The notes: a model not told the origin generated them from the letters alone. DNA of 64,000 nucleotides from Ditylenchus dipsaci (GCA_004194705.1 SADC01001112.1:1426001-1490000); one strand, 5' to 3'. Counted from the first letter of the stretch, positions 22,561 to 34,713 are shown. A program made the numbers and translations.

Positions 22561-23527
22561 ATGGCAACTTTTAAAAGACTTGAAACTGAAAAAGACTGGG
22601 AGGCAGACTGAGGGCAGACTGAAGGGCAATTTCAACTTGGGACGGACCCAGGTGTATCTTATATCGGGGTATCTTATATCGAGACTTGACTGTATGAGTT
22701 TTGCTCGGAGTCGTTTCGTCGTCAATTCTTTGCGCACACATACATAAATTAGACACAACTCGAGGAAGGACTTTTAGAGGGGGCCTAAAATTTTTCCATT
22801 GGAAAAATTGGCAAAAAGTAACTGTGCGAAAAAAGTTTTTCATTCCGTTGAAAAAACAAATCTCTTGAGACTCGGGAAGTTGGGGTTTTTATGTCAAATT
22901 ACCACGCCCCCCTCTCTAATGTCACACCCCCTCTGAAGCATCTTGTTAAAAGAAGAATATGGAACTAAAAAGGTAGTGAAAGATCAATGGTCTGCATTAT
23001 CAGATAAAAATGTTAATACTAATTAACTTTTAATTATTTTCTAACCAAGAGATAAAACAAAAGGAAGAAGAAGATTTGTGTTTAAAAAGTGATGCTATGC
23101 GAACAAGAAGAGATATTTTCTGCGATAATAAAGACATCGATGCAGATAAATTGAGGGAAAACCAAAGATCTGCATAGACATCAGACTAGAGATGCGCATA
23201 TTTCCTTTTTTCAGTAAGAGTCACCTTCACAAACGTTCCCGATCTTTAAAGATATTTTCGCATTCTTTTTCACTGTTCTATTTTATTTACATGCACAATA
23301 AATCATTCATCAATTAATTCTATCATGAAAACGAAAATCGTGGATCAACCTTGATATTTCCTTGACCACTCTCCAAATTATTCCGCAACAACAGATGAGC
23401 ACAACAACACGTAAATATGATAACGAAGGGGCTCATGTAAAGCTGACTCCTCAACCACACTCAATCGCCAAACTTTATTGTCCAAAATCAATCACAACAA
23501 AAGCAATAAAGCAAACAAAACAACAAT

Positions 23528-26500
23528 TTATTCCTCAACAGCAACATTTGTATCGTGATCTATTGCGGCAGCTGCTCTTTCCTCGTGCCATTTTTCTTGC
23601 AGCTTCTAGCAGTTTGAAATTCATCTTGGACGCTGGAATAGTAAATTGAGACTCGAAGTGCCTTTACCAATTAAAAGACTCACATTGGTCTTGAGGGAAA
23701 ATAAGCTCGTAGTATTCTTCCCAAAGCATCAGTGCCATCTTCTGTTGTAATTTGACGACGTTTCTTCAACTTCTTTGGCATCAGTTTTCAACTTTCTCAA
23801 GAGATTCTGCATCACCGTGCTTCTTTTCAAACTCTTTCCAAGCTTCGAGCAGCAGGAGACGTTCTTCGGAAGTTGCATGTTCAAGTGCAGTGTTGGCTTT
23901 CTTGTAAATTTCACGAGCTCTGTTCTCCTCACTGATGCTCATCTCAAATTCTGCCAACTAATCCACACCTATACAATTGATTTTATATTAAAAATATAGT
24001 CATCGGCGTTTAAAAAAGAATACCAGTGCGTTACAAGGAAAAAACAGAGGGACCACCAGCGATTTGCAATTGCAACATATTTTGAATATATTTCCTATTA
24101 CATGTAATGAAAGCTTTTTGCCTTCATTGGAAAGGTAGTTAAAAAAAGAGAGCATGAGCAAAAATTCTAAAAGAATCGATGGTCCCCGCCGGTCCCCACC
24201 ACAACGCGCTGGCATAAATTCAACCTTAAAGGGGCATGATCGTGCTCGATGGGGAGAAAAGGCGCGAACCAGCAGTTCTTTTATTTCTCGATAAATTTTT
24301 ACATTCGTTCTCGTCTAGATTTTTAAGTTTTCTGTCTAGTTTTTAAAAGCAGTATAAGGTCATCTATATCAGATTTGACGCAGAACGAGTGAAAAATGGG
24401 ACGATTCGAAAAATTTGAAAAAAACTGCTGGTTCGCGCCTTAACGCACGTGCATGCCCCTTTAAATTATTTTTCCACGAAGCATACCTTAATGTGAGTAG
24501 TCCTCTGAAGCAAGCTTTCATACAATATTCTGACCCTGTCATGTTCTCTGTGATAGATTCGAAATCGATGTAGGCTTTCCACAGAATCTAAAATTGACGA
24601 ATTTTGTCGTAAATTCCGACTTCAATCTCCAATCTGCCGCTAATCAAACTAATTAGTGTAAAAGAACCAACCTCAGGCATATCAAACTTGGCTGCTGCAC
24701 GGCAATTTCAAAGATAGCTCTGGCTCGCTCCTCATCACCCCGTTCATTTTCCAGCTCCGAAAATTTGATCCAAGTCATACTGTTGTCGCAGAGAACTCCA
24801 AGAACTTCTCGTAGAGCATTCGAGAACGATCGATTCACGCATCTGCAGTTCTAATTCAACTGTTGTCGGTTGAACAACTTCTTATTTCTCACTTTTCCGG
24901 CGTTGCTAGGTGACGCGGTACTAAAAAAATGAAGAATATATATCTATGATCAGCCGGTCAATAGTCACACATCAAGGTAACATACCATGATTTTTCTAGC
25001 GGCACTCACATCCAGCTGGCGCACTTCAAATTGGGCAAACATGACCCATATACGAGCAAATGTGAACTTCTTGTGTGGGATGATGTCCAGGCATGCTCTG
25101 TAAACTTCACGGCACTTATCCACATCTTCAACATCGACTTCTTCATAAACAGCATAGTAGATCCACAGCCAGATGTAGCGTCTCCAAAAACGTTTCTCCT
25201 GAATTGACTGGCATTTAGATGGGAAGTAAGAAAAAAATCCGATTGTAACAAACCATGTATGGTGGCACATTAGCGATAGCTCTCTCAAAGCAATCCTCAA
25301 CTTCAGTGCGTTCCATCTCTTCTTCGTTCATGAGAAGTCGTATGTAGTCAAACCAGGCATCGTAGTTAAAGGGATTTTCACTTACTTGCTACAAAGTAAT
25401 TTATTCATTTGGATGGAAAAGGGAAGCTACCACGAAATTTACCTGTTCGTATTGATGTCGTCGCTTAGACACCACCACATTGTCTATCCGCACACGTTCT
25501 CCAAACTTCTTCTCGTGCAATGTCAAACACTTCAGAATTTCGGCTGATCTAGTGGAAGGGAGTCGGTCCAGGCCGTACTGATATATCACGCGGCTCTTTC
25601 AAACTCTTTTTGACGTTCTTCAAACTGAGCAAAAGCGATGAGCACATTCTCATTCAGATTTTCTTCCCCAAAGTATTCCAGTGCCTGCTCATAGACCTGA
25701 AATTGCTTCGAATTAACTATCACCTTAATCACACTTTATTCAAAGACTAACCGCCCTTGAATTGCCAACATATCCGTGTCGCTCTTCAAACTTTGCGTAT
25801 CGTACCCAGTTCCTGTACTCATGGCCATGGACGTGCAGAAAACGCTGGTATATGCTTCTTGCTCTGTCCACCTAAATTTGAAAGTGAGGTAACATACATT
25901 TAGACCCTTGATTTGTTTTGAAAAAACAACATCCCATGACAAGTTATATTGTCATTACTAATACAGTCGACTCTCGTTAAACGGGCACTCCAATAAACTG
26001 GCACCCTCGATAAACTGGCACATTGAAAAAGCCCTATTTGGCTGGCCGACAAAGAAATTAGGCAAAGTACATCCCAATAAACTGGCACCCTCGATAAACT
26101 GGCACCCAGACTGGTCCCAGGGGTGCCAGTTTATCGAGAGTAGACTGTACCACTATTTTTACTCAGGAATGACAAACGGCTAAAAGCGGTTGCGATCAGT
26201 TAAGCGATTGAGTGCGGTTACGCAGTTGTTAAGGCTGCATCTAACCACGAATGCGAAAACGCAGGAATCTCTATTGAAAAAGTGCTCCTATAAAATTTGA
26301 GGTTGTGCAGTGGTGGGTTATGCGAATCGCACCGATCTTACCAGCAAATCTTAATCACCAAAAATCTGTCACAGCCGGCAATACAAATTAATAAAATGAC
26401 CTCTTTGTATCGCAGTTCAAAGTTAATGTACGTCTGCCAAGCCTGCTCATCCGTTCCCATTCCATCCACCGCTCGAAAACCTGTAATTTTAACGAGTATT

Positions 26501-27345
26501 GTCCATGTAAAAAAGGTCGACAAATAAAGAAATACCTGTCTTGCACCCGGAATATTTTCGACTAGCTCTTCCATGTATGAGTACTTCAGCCAGAACTGTG
26601 TGGCACGCGGCAGGATGGTGATGGCTCTGTCCCAGATGTTCCGAGCATGATTGATCTGCTTGCATCTTTAATTAAATCGGTTAATACGGATGTTCGTTAA
26701 GTTTATTTGCCAATTTTGTCGTATCCGGTTCACGAAAAAGGGACTGCCACTATTAGTGAAAGGTGTCTGATTGCCATCTTTATTGCCTGACTGACTATCG
26801 GAGGTCAAATTACTGGTCCAAAAATGGTCAAGGCCAATAGGGTTCGGATTTCAAAATTTTCAAAATTCAATCCTAACTTACCTCATTTCCATTTCTGCAT
26901 ATTGAAGCCAAGAGTGATGTTGCGATGGTCCACATCCAAAGATCTTTCGAATACGGATCGAGCGCGTTGCAGTTCCCCAATAGATTCTTCCCATTTTCCA
27001 TATTTCACCCAGTTTGCCAGTTGCATACGATTCTTGCGGATGTTGTCTTCGAATTCCTTGCGCTTCTTCCGGTTCAGCTCAGCCGCTTCTTCTGGATCTG
27101 TTACTCGAACACGCGGCGGGGCTGGAGCAGCTTCTAAGTCTCTCTCCTTGGCTTCTCGCAACAATTGCTCGGCAGTGATTTGAAGTCCAGCAGCAGCCTG
27201 TAATCCACATAAATTTTGAAAAATTGTAGACACGGCTTTTTAAATTTAAAATCTGATGAGACCCGATACTAACCTTGTTCTTGACCTTCTCTGCTTTCTT
27301 CGGCAGTCGAATGTTTTTGTTCTTACTGGTATCCTGGTCCATCAT
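23528..27345 (-). CDS. CRNKL1: Crooked-neck-like pre-mRNA splicing factor (HAT repeats)
   Basis: Ortholog of Crooked neck/CRNKL1 (yeast Clf1), a scaffold of HAT (half-TPR) repeats in the Prp19-associated spliceosome complex, nuclear. Exons in order: 27345-27274, 27197-26882, 26665-26536, 26480-26401, 25871-25752, 25696-25443, 25388-25254, 25207-24986, about 24930-24673, about 24588-24487, about 23965-23655 and about 23647-23528. Diagnostic segments include [69 protein letters not shown] and YEKFLEF, in family order from N to C terminus. Single bases appear missing near 26908, 26451 and 25592 and at several points in the last four exons; supplying them restores the conserved reading. Two transposon remnants sit in its introns. 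Near-complete architecture argues for a real gene with consensus errors rather than a pseudogene. Confidence 0.92.
24226..24464. mobile_element. TTAA-flanked palindromic MITE, AGGGGCATG family
   Basis: It starts TTAAAGGGGCATGATCGTGC and ends GCATGCCCCTTTAA, 239 bp, with inverted arms carrying GGCGCGAACCAGCAGTT and AACTGCTGGTTCGCGCC-type words. A near-identical copy is at 43766-44005. It lies in a CRNKL1 intron. Confidence 0.8.
25962..26149. mobile_element. pogo-like MITE with internal direct repeats
   Basis: It begins TACAGTCGACTCTCGTTAAA and ends ATCGAGAGTAGACTGTA, inverted, at TA. Inside, AATAAACTGGCACCCTCGAT is repeated. It lies in a CRNKL1 intron. Confidence 0.75.
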
Positions 27346-27358
27346 GATTTCGATTTAA

Positions 27359-27364
27359 CTGAAA
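27359..27364 (-). promoter_or_regulatory. 3' splice site 13 nt upstream of CRNKL1 start
   Basis: On the minus strand AACTTTCAG ends 13 nt before the first ATG. The spacing is too short for an ordinary 5' leader and fits spliced-leader addition. Confidence 0.55.
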
Positions 27365-27599
27365 GTTCATTTTATTAAGCAATGTTATTAATTATTGTGA
27401 AATGTCGAATGATTGGCCGTTCAACTGATATCTAACACGAGAATCTATGAAACTGCACGATTCGGTTTCCGAATTAGTCAACACGGGAATTCCCGACTGT
27501 AACGACGGTTTACCTTAAAGGGGAGCGGACACTACATATACGCATCGCCCAAAATCGACTGTTGTTATCCCGCTAGGTGCACTTATTTTCTTATTTTTT

Positions 27600-28340
27600 A
27601 CTAAGTTTAGTGATTTCTAGAGTCAAAAACTATCGAGCAATCGATTGCGATCATTTCCAGCACTGCTTCGCTGTTAGCAACTGCCTCAATTTTGCGATTT
27701 CAAGCAAATGACCATCAAAATCAAAGGAAACCAGCCAAAATGATGCGTACTTAGTCTCATATAGCCTGAGCCTCCACCAATTCTATTTATTTGTCAACGC
27801 TTTTAGTAACTTTCTAGAGTCACTGAAAGAGTCACTAAATGAATTTTTACACAACGAAATCACTTAATAAAAGGTAGGGTAGCTAGCGAATGTTTGACCC
27901 GAGAAGAAATAAGTAATAGTGAGGGTAGGATTTCAATATTATTTAGGAACTGAGATTTTTGCGATTTCAGTTTACATGATTTATACAACCGTATGCTGAA
28001 AATGACGGCAAGAAGCTGGGCTACATTTTAAGTGTAAGGTGGCAAATGAGTGTGTAAATTAAAATTGGGAAAAAACATCAGTTCCAGGATACTACGAAAA
28101 GTACTGGGATAGTCCTATTGAGGATTTCATCGAATTGGACATGGTTCAATGTTTTTTGAATTCTAGCTAAAACTTTATACTAACTTTTCATGTGTATGAT
28201 AGCTCAAATGAAAGCCCAGAACTTTGGCTACATTTTGACACTAAACTTGTAGATAAAAGGAGAAAAAATTAAGGTCTGCAGCCAGTAGAAGTCGAACCTG
28301 TGACCTAGGGCGATGCGTATATGAAGTGTCACCCCCTTTA
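27600..28340. repeat. Dispersed repeat D1, copy 1
   Basis: This segment is similar in inverted orientation to 57510-58390 (for example AAAAAACATTCAACCAT and GGACTATCC words). Its first part also resembles 63440-63580 (ATCGATTGCGATCATTTCCAGC versus its reverse complement). A tRNA-like B box (AGGTTCGACTTC, minus) is near 28290. The nature of the element is unknown. Confidence 0.5.
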
Positions 28341-28667
28341 ATGTACAGGGTGGCGCAATTATCTGGTGCCTTTTATTTTGACCATAACTTTGGCTAAAGA
28401 CATCATTTTTCTAACATTTTTTTAAATGCTACTTACGGGATAGGTAAAAGGAACTTGTTCGGTATACCAACGACTCGATACACATTATGACTCGATACAA
28501 CGACTCGATACAACGACTCGATACAATTACGACTCGATACAACGACTCGATACACTTTTTAAAGCTCCTTTTGAAGCTCCTTTGAAAACATCCTGATTGA
28601 AAACCCTGCTAAATATTCCTTCGTTTCATTGATTTGTTTTCGTTTTGTTTCACTGGTGTTGGGAGCA

Positions 28668-28790
28668 GGACAATTGACCGCCTGGACAATTGACCGCCCG
28701 GACAATTGACCGACTGGACAATTGACCGCCTGGGCCGATTGACCGCCTGGACGATTGACCGCCTGGGCCGTTTGACCCCCGTGGCTTTTT
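28668..28790. repeat. Minisatellite, GACAATTGACCGCCTG unit
   Basis: About eight imperfect 16-bp units, some drifting to GACGATTGACC or CCGTTTGACC. The unit resembles the GTGGACGAATTGACC array of element F2 at 45868-48752. Confidence 0.8.
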
Positions 28791-28805
28791 GACTATGTGT
28801 TGACT

Positions 28806-28957
28806 TTTTGACCAACCCCAAAGGGTCAGCCCTTATCCCGGACCATGTACCCACAAAGGGTCAGCCTTATCCCGGACCATACCCAAAGGGTCAGCCCTTA
28901 TCCGGACCATGTACCCCAAAGGGTCAGCCCTTATCCGGACCATGTACCCCCAAAGGG
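28806..28957. repeat. Minisatellite, 33-bp AAAGGGTCAGCCCTTATCC unit
   Basis: About five units, each including CAAAGGGTCAGCCCTTATCC followed by GGACCATGTACCC. It lies within element F1. Confidence 0.8.
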
Positions 28958-29399
28958 GCTTCCTATTGAATTAGGTTGCCTGCCGAAGGCAGGCAGGTAG
29001 AAAATCTTTGATTTCAGTTGAATAAATGTTTGAATTTGAGAAAGTGTATCGAGTCGTTGTATCGAGTCGTAATTGTATCGAGTCGTTGTATCGAGTCGTA
29101 ATTGTATCGAGTCGTTGTATCGAGTCATAATGTGTATCGAGTCGTAGGGCAGTCACTTGTTCAGTTGGGGGGCGCATCGTTTAATTTTTCGTAAATTACG
29201 TTTAAATGACTCCTAAGTAATTTTTATATGCTTAAAACGATAGAAAAGTTGTTTTCCAACACTTTTCCACATAAAAATTGATTTGAAAAAAAAATTTTTT
29301 GACTAAAATTTAACTTTTGCCTGGGGATCCAAGGTGAATCACCTTGTACTAAGGTTTCTACCCCGTTTTGGTCACTGCAGCTAGGCAAAAAGAGTCTTC

Positions 29400-29515
29400 A
29401 ATGCATTTTTAATCAAGAGTCTTGCTCGGAATTATGTCTAAGGTAAGTGAGTGCGCGCATCTCAACCCCAAGCAACCAAGCCCCCTGCGCCCCTTCGGGG
29501 GCGCAGGGGCTTGGT
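29400..29515 (+). repeat. GTCTAAGG hairpin repeat, copy 3 (left half)
   Basis: It carries GTCTAAGGTAAGTGAGTGCG and a GCGCCCCTTCGGGGGCGC hairpin, but the right arm with CCTTAGAC is absent. Confidence 0.65.
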
Positions 29516-29534
29516 TGCGCCACCCTGTATTTTT

Positions 29535-29940
29535 TTACGAGGAACACGAATATCACAAAATCAGGCGAAAAATTGTGGTATGGCACCCACAAAACCGCAA
29601 TTTTCCCGATGACTCCTTGGAGTCAGGTATGCTTTTTTCGTTAGGCTGGTAGGCAGTGAATTAAGTAAGTACATCATATTCTTTTAGGCTCAAAGAAAGC
29701 CCTTTTCCTGGACTTTCTTATTATTCTTATTATCATGGTGTGTCGCTTGCCCACATGTAAGGAATTAGTCACAGATAAAAATCAAAAAGAACAAATTACT
29801 CTTCCTAAAAAACTCTACGATCATACGAAAAGTGCGAGAAATTTTCGCACAGAGTTATGTAACCTTAAAACAGACTCCAGAGTTGGATTCAGCATAAAAA
29901 GCAGCACCTGATAATGTTTTAAAGTCATCTAACTGGTGTC
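29535..29940 (+). mobile_element. Solo MULE terminal repeat
   Basis: The start ACACGAATATCACAAAATC matches 17329 onward. Later stretches (TTTTCGCACAGAG, GGCTGGTAGGCAGTGAATT, CAGCATAAAAAG) follow the left MULE repeat in order but diverged. No transposase is attached. Confidence 0.6.
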
Positions 29941-30008
29941 CCAAAAGTTCGGTATGGATTTTACACCTAATATTTTTAAACAAAGTTATGGCGAAACAAA
30001 ATTTCTTT

Positions 30009-30164
30009 TACCGTATTTCTCTAATAAGCGCCCCCGCTCCAATAAGCCCCCCCCTATTTTTTGACTAAAATTTTGGAGTTAAGGCCATTTCTGATTGACA
30101 ATTTCAAATTTTTAGGGGTTTGAAAAATAAGCGCCCCGGGGCGCTTATTAGAGGAAATACGGTA
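30009..30164. mobile_element. ACCGTATTTCTCTAATAAG palindromic MITE, copy 1
   Basis: The ends TACCGTATTTCTCTAATAAG and CTTATTAGAGGAAATACGGTA are inverted, followed inward by GCGCCCC and GGGGCGC. Copy 2 is at 44012-44153 with the same ends but a different inner sequence. Confidence 0.75.
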
Positions 30165-30169
30165 TACAG

Positions 30170-30668
30170 TTTTGTAGCCCTATTCATCCTCTTTCGAGTG
30201 GTTTATAAAGTTTTGTTGGAATATTTAGGAAAGCCATTATTTGGCTGCAAAAACATGTGAGGTCATTTTTGGATGTTGATAGGCATTTTTATCACTTTAA
30301 CTGATCAAAATTTCGCCGCTATTCCATTGTTGGTTTTGGGGGGGGGGGGTTGATACACTGGAATAGCTTTTTGGGGGGGGGGGGGTGTTACAATGGAATA
30401 GTACCAAAATTTCGATTGGAAGTTTGACGCTACAGCGAAATCGGAGAACCATGTTGTAGCGCAGTTCAAGAGCTACAAAACCCACTTTACAGAGAAGCTT
30501 TTAAAAACCTGGGTGTTGAGATATGGCTTTTTTGAAAAATTAATTTCTAAAAAGTGACTAAAATTCAGAAAAATTTGGAGAAATTTGATTTCGGTCATTT
30601 TTTTAAGAAATTAATTTTTCAAAAAGCCATATCTCAACACCCAGGTTTTTAAAGCTTCTCTGTAAAGT
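30170..30668. mobile_element. Palindromic element with GAGCTACAAAA module
   Basis: The right part (about 30490-30668) is a hairpin with arms ACCTGGGTGTTGAGATATGG and CCATATCTCAACACCCAGGT. The left part holds TGTTGTAGCGCAGTTCAAGA, the module shared with the mariner-type palindromes. G-runs at 30340 and 30374 interrupt it. The ends are not clear. Confidence 0.55.
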
Positions 30669-30708
30669 ATCGTAAAGATCTATCGTAAAGACATCTTTGA
30701 GTATTTCT

Positions 30709-30757
30709 CCGGCGTTTGGGTAATTACCGGTAATTACCCGGGTAATTACCCCAAAAA
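30709..30757. repeat. GGTAATTACC palindromic tandem
   Basis: Three or four overlapping GGGTAATTACC words. It is similar in kind to the foldback array units, but no partner array is visible. Confidence 0.55.
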
Positions 30758-30974
30758 AATATTTTTCCAGAGAATTACCTAACCCAAATTTGGACTCGCA
30801 TCGGTCACACTTTTTGAATTTCCGCCAATAATTTTTTTCGCCTTTTTCGGCCTTTTTACCCAAATTTTTGCTATTTTGTTATCAGAGGTCTTTCCGGAAC
30901 CCTAAAATACAATACTTTAGCTCTCTTTTGAGCAGAAAACGTAAAATTGAGTCGACTTTAAAAACAGTTTTCGA

Positions 30975-31898
30975 CGCTACTGTAATATACCCCCCCCCCA
31001 AAAAGCGCTACTGTAATATACCCCTCCCCCAAAAATCGGACCTACTGTCATATACCCCCCCCCCAAAAATCGACTTTTTTAGGAGTGTCCAAAAACCATT
31101 TTCATACAATAATTTTGCCATAATAGGACCAGAAAAGCAATTTAAAAGGGATTATGGGCTGTATTGGGAGGGGAAGGGAATAATACAGGGGCCACTTTTG
31201 TCTAGCTGCTTTACCATGTTTTTCAACTCGGGCCGTGGCAAAAATAGACTCTATATGCATTTTATGATCAAGTGTACTTCGCGGAATCATGTCTAAGGTA
31301 AGTGCGTGCGCGCATTTCTAACTCTCAAGCCCCCTGCGCCCCCTTCGGGGGCGCAGGGGGCTTGGGGCTTGGAGTTGAGATGCGCACACCCACATACCTT
31401 AGACACAAATCACTCGAAAGCGACTCTGGGTGCATGAAAAAACATGCATACCAGAGTTATTTATGTGGTAGGCCCCAGCATTCAAAACTATGTTCAACAT
31501 CTTTATTTTTCGCCGACGAGCATTTCCTCTCGTTCTACAAGGCCGGGCCAGAGGCCCGGCATCCAAAAATTCAGCCTAGCACTCAAAAAGTGCTAGGCCT
31601 ATGAGTAAACCCGCGAGGTCCACCCCACTGATGAGCTTGGTCCATGAAAAGTACTTATACTTATGCCTGCACCACAAGTTCCTGGGTTTGAAAGCACCCT
31701 TAGACGCTTAGAGAATTATTACTCTCAGGATCCCAACCATCTCGAGAAGTGGCCCTGTATTATTCTCTTCCCCTCCAATACAGCCCTCAATCCATTTAAA
31801 TTGCTTTTCTGGTCTTTTATGGCGAAATTATTGTGTAAAAATGGTTTTTGACCATCCCTAAAAAAGTCGGTTTTGGGGGGGGGTATATTACAGTAGCG
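30975..31898. mobile_element. CGCTACTGTAATATACCCC inverted-repeat element
   Basis: The left end CGCTACTGTAATATACCCCC is repeated three times with C-tracts. The right end reads GGGGGTATATTACAGTAGCG. Inner arms also pair (AGAAAAGCAATTTAAA with TTTAAATTGCTTTTCT). A GTCTAAGG hairpin fills the centre. Confidence 0.75.
31255..31475 (+). repeat. GTCTAAGG hairpin repeat, copy 4
   Basis: It has both arms (GTCTAAGGTAAGTGCG and ACATACCTTAGAC) around GCGCCCCCTTCGGGGGCGCA. It is the best-preserved copy. Confidence 0.75.
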
Positions 31899-32189
31899 CC
31901 CAGTTTTCAAGTTCCTCAAAGTTGGATATAGCGGATTTCAGTCAGGTCTTTTTGGTGGATTTTATGTTCAAGCCCAATTTTCGCCCAGTTTTTGCATACT
32001 TATGTTGGATATTTTTTCCGGAACCCTAAAATTCCACATCTTTGCTCTCTTTTGAGCACAATATCGTAAAATTGAGGGGACTTTAAAAAAAGGTTTTTGA
32101 GTATATCCAAATTGGAGATGGTGGACTTTTATTTAAGTGTTTCCAGTGTTTAACCAGTGTTTTGCTGAGTTCACTCCAAGTGAGATTCT

Positions 32190-32350
32190 CACTGAGGCTT
32201 AGAATCTCACTGAGAATAAAAAAATTTTATTCTCACTCTCACTCACAAAATTGAGGACTAAAAATTTTTTCTCACTCTCACTCACACCGTGTGAGGACAA
32301 TTTTTTGAATTCTCACTCGCCCTCACAGGCTGTAAGGACAAATCATTCTC
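32190..32350. repeat. (CTCACT)n-rich tract
   Basis: Repeated CTCACTCTCACTCAC words, with a shorter inverted GTGAG component at the left. Confidence 0.55.
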
Positions 32351-32779
32351 GCAAAAAAGTGTCCTCAGCAAAACACTGGGTTTGAACTACTTTTTTGTGT
32401 TTTAGATCGTGAAAAGTGTAAAAAATGTTTTTAAATGGGGAACGGCATTTTATGAAATTTTGTTTTTGACTAAATTCAGATTTTTTGCCTTGGGGGATCA
32501 AGATGAAGAGCAGGGAACTGCAAACACCCCTAAATAGGGGTTTAGTAGGGGAAAAATACCCCTATTTTTAGGGGCGCGTTGGGATAAAAACCCTATTTCG
32601 GCTTAACCCTATTTTAGGTTTTTGACATAATTAACAATTTTTGCATTTCTTCCGAAAGATTTTCAGATTTTGTCTAAACCACATCAAACCATGGCCAAAA
32701 TTCACCCGCCCTAACTCTGATTCCTGGTGTAGGTACTTCCTGGTCAGGTGGGTGTCTACTTGGATGGCCCAAAAATGGA

Positions 32780-33026
32780 GTTTAAAAATTGAGTTTACTT
32801 TCAAGTTTACGTCCGGGGACTCGAACCAGCAATCTCGGTGAAGTGTATATGAAGCTCTACACTGTGAAGCCACCTCTCCCGAATTGGGTGTCCACTGGAT
32901 GGCCAAACTTGATCCAAGTGGTCCTCCATCAAAAAAAATTGTTCGTTTTCGGGTTCCAAAACTTTTTTTCTGCACTAATCCGAGCATGCTGAAGATGGTT
33001 TGACTGTGTTAAAGTCACGGTTTATC
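32780..33026. repeat. Dispersed tRNA-like repeat S1, copy 1
   Basis: It contains GGGGACTCGAACCAGCAA, the reverse complement of a tRNA B box, then CTGAAGATGGTTTGACTG. Related copies are at 34300-34713 and 47690-48200. It looks like a SINE family with a polymerase III promoter, but no A box or tail is certain. The mariner-type copy B is inserted at its end. Confidence 0.5.
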
Positions 33027-33028
33027 TA

Positions 33029-33639
33029 TTAGGTTGGTGCATAAGTTTTAAACCATACAAAAGACTTTTTTTGCAAAACGAAAATTTCTCTTATAACAAA
33101 ATCCAAACAATAGGTTTGTAGCCCTGAATCTCCTCTTTTAAATGGCATATTTAACTTAGCTTGATTATTCTGGATAACTCACCATTTGGGTCCGAACACT
33201 TGTCTGGTCATTTTGAGAAGGTTACCCGCGTTTTCATCACTTTAACTGGTCAAATGTTTTATTGAATTTTGAGCGTCACGACAAAATTTTGTCACCATGT
33301 TGTAGCGCAGCTCAAGAGCTACAAAACCCATATTACAGAATGATTTTTGAAAATCTGAGTATTGAGATATGGCCTTTTGGAAAAAATCATTTTCTTGAAA
33401 AAATGACCAAAATCAGAAAAATTGGCAAAAACTTGCGTTTTCGTCATTTTTTCAAGAAAATGATTTTTTCCAAAAGGCCATATCTCAATACTCAGATTTT
33501 CAAAAATCATTCTTAAATATTGCATTTGAAAGAGGAGATTCAGGGCTACAAAACCTATTGTTTGGATTTTGTTAAAAGAGAAATTTTCGTTTTGCAAAAA
33601 AAGTCTTTTGTATGGTTTAAAACTTATGCACCAACCTAA
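33029..33639. mobile_element. mariner-type palindromic element, copy B
   Basis: Ends TTAGGTTGGTGCATAAGTTT inverted, flanked by TA (33027-33028 and 33640-33641). At 611 bp it lacks about 180 bp of one arm found in copy C and is otherwise very similar to it. Confidence 0.85.
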
Positions 33640-34071
33640 TAGAATACCAAAAAAGATAAAATTTGAGCTCAATTTTGATAAATGGGATCCACCACATATA
33701 GAAACATTGGTATGCATATTTTTTTGAAATTTAAAAACAGGAAATCCAGGTACTCTCCAGTACTCTTCATCACCCTAAAACGGCTTTTTAGGGGTTTAAT
33801 AGGGTAAAAATACCCCTATTTTTAGGTGCGTGTTGGGACAAAAACCCTATTTAGGCTTATTTTAGGTTTTCCCCTAAAATAGGGGGAAATCGAGCGCCAA
33901 TTCAAATTACTATTTTGTTCATTTCACTTATATTTGATTTTTCTGACTTGATTTCATTTATTTTCGAACCAAATTTCACTCAATTTTAGTGCCACCAAAT
34001 TTTACTGGCCAGTCGAATGGGCCCATTCAAATTGGGCCAAGATTTTGATTCAAACAGCTAGGGTAACTCCA

Positions 34072-34217
34072 GAGTAGGGCTGTGCAGCTGCGGTCGACCG
34101 CGACCGCAAAAACCGCAAAGTCGCACCGAATTTGGAGCCTAAGACCGCAACCGCAAGACCGCACCTGAGGCCTAACAAAGTTCGCGAGACTGCAGCACAA
34201 CTTTGCGGTCTTTTTCC
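34072..34217. repeat. CCGCAA array behind a TAGGGCTGTGCAG end
   Basis: TAGGGCTGTGCAGCTGCGG is followed by many ACCGCAA words and an inverted TTTGCGGTC. The TAGGGCTG start is typical of hAT ends. No opposite end or target duplication was found, so this may be one terminus of a truncated foldback-like element. Confidence 0.55.
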
Positions 34218-34299
34218 GCCATTTATTTTTCTATTTTCAATGTTTTATTGACCTTCATAATTCCTCAAAATTCCTGCTTATCCTATTAATCTACCCAGG

Positions 34300-34713
34300 T
34301 AGTGGTGCCCAGATGGTGGTATCGATATTGTGGTACCCAGATTCTGGTACCCAGGTAGTGGTTATCAGGTAGTGTACATTGTTTAATGAGTATATGGACC
34401 TATACACCACTCAAACACTCAAAATCATGATAAAAAATATATGCGCCCAGGTGGGTTCGAACCAGCAACCTCTAAATCACCCCTTATAATCGCTCAGAAC
34501 TCCATCCAGAGTGACTAAACCTAACCAAGTGGTCGACCACTTGTATCAATTTTTTTCTTACGTTTTTGTGTTCCAAAACATGTATTCTACACTGATTCAA
34601 GCATGCTGAGGATGGTTTGACAATGGTAAAATCACGTTTTATCAAGAAATTTTTGAGTTATTGTGAATTCTTGTTTTATCAAAATCAATCTTTAGCAATA
34701 ACTAGAAAATTTC
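34300..34713. repeat. Dispersed tRNA-like repeat S1, copy 2
   Basis: The minus strand has GGTTGCTGGTTCGAACCC, a complete B box. It is followed by the CATGCTGAGGATGGTTTGAC segment shared with 32985 and 47860. The mariner-type copy C follows it. Confidence 0.5.

Larger units (their letters stand above)
20905..23527. other. Gap between MULE gene and CRNKL1
   Basis: Besides the MULE right repeat and the CTCACT tract I see no host gene here. The segment 22700-23500 is plain AT-rich sequence. Confidence 0.6.
28461..29154. mobile_element. Foldback-like element F1, array ends ACGACTCGATACA
   Basis: Both termini are arrays of ACGACTCGATACA in inverted orientation (28468-28556 and 29043-29144). It is flanked by a perfect 8-bp duplication ACTTGTTC (28453-28460 and 29155-29162). 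The inside holds two further minisatellites, 28668-28790 and 28806-28957. No coding sequence is seen. The architecture is that of Drosophila foldback elements; the 8-bp duplication points to the hAT or P group. Confidence 0.85.
28344..29529. mobile_element. CAGGGTGGCGCAA-ended element with nested insertions
   Basis: The left end TACAGGGTGGCGCAA is mirrored by TTGCGCCACCCTGTA. It contains the foldback-like element at 28461-29154 and half a GTCTAAGG hairpin at 29400-29515. The pairing of these ends may be coincidental to some degree, as the arms are short. Confidence 0.45.

Noticed and set aside
23528..27345. CRNKL1 as a pseudogene
   Set aside because: There are many frame breaks, but every exon, splice site and conserved HAT segment is retained, and the same single-base defects occur in all neighbouring genes.
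28465..28957. CRISPR-like spaced repeats
   Set aside because: Units are contiguous minisatellites without unique spacers, in an animal genome.
31635..31670. CTGATGAG followed by GAAA, resembling a hammerhead ribozyme core
   Set aside because: The bases between the two motifs cannot form the required stem II, and no matching cleavage-site stem was found.
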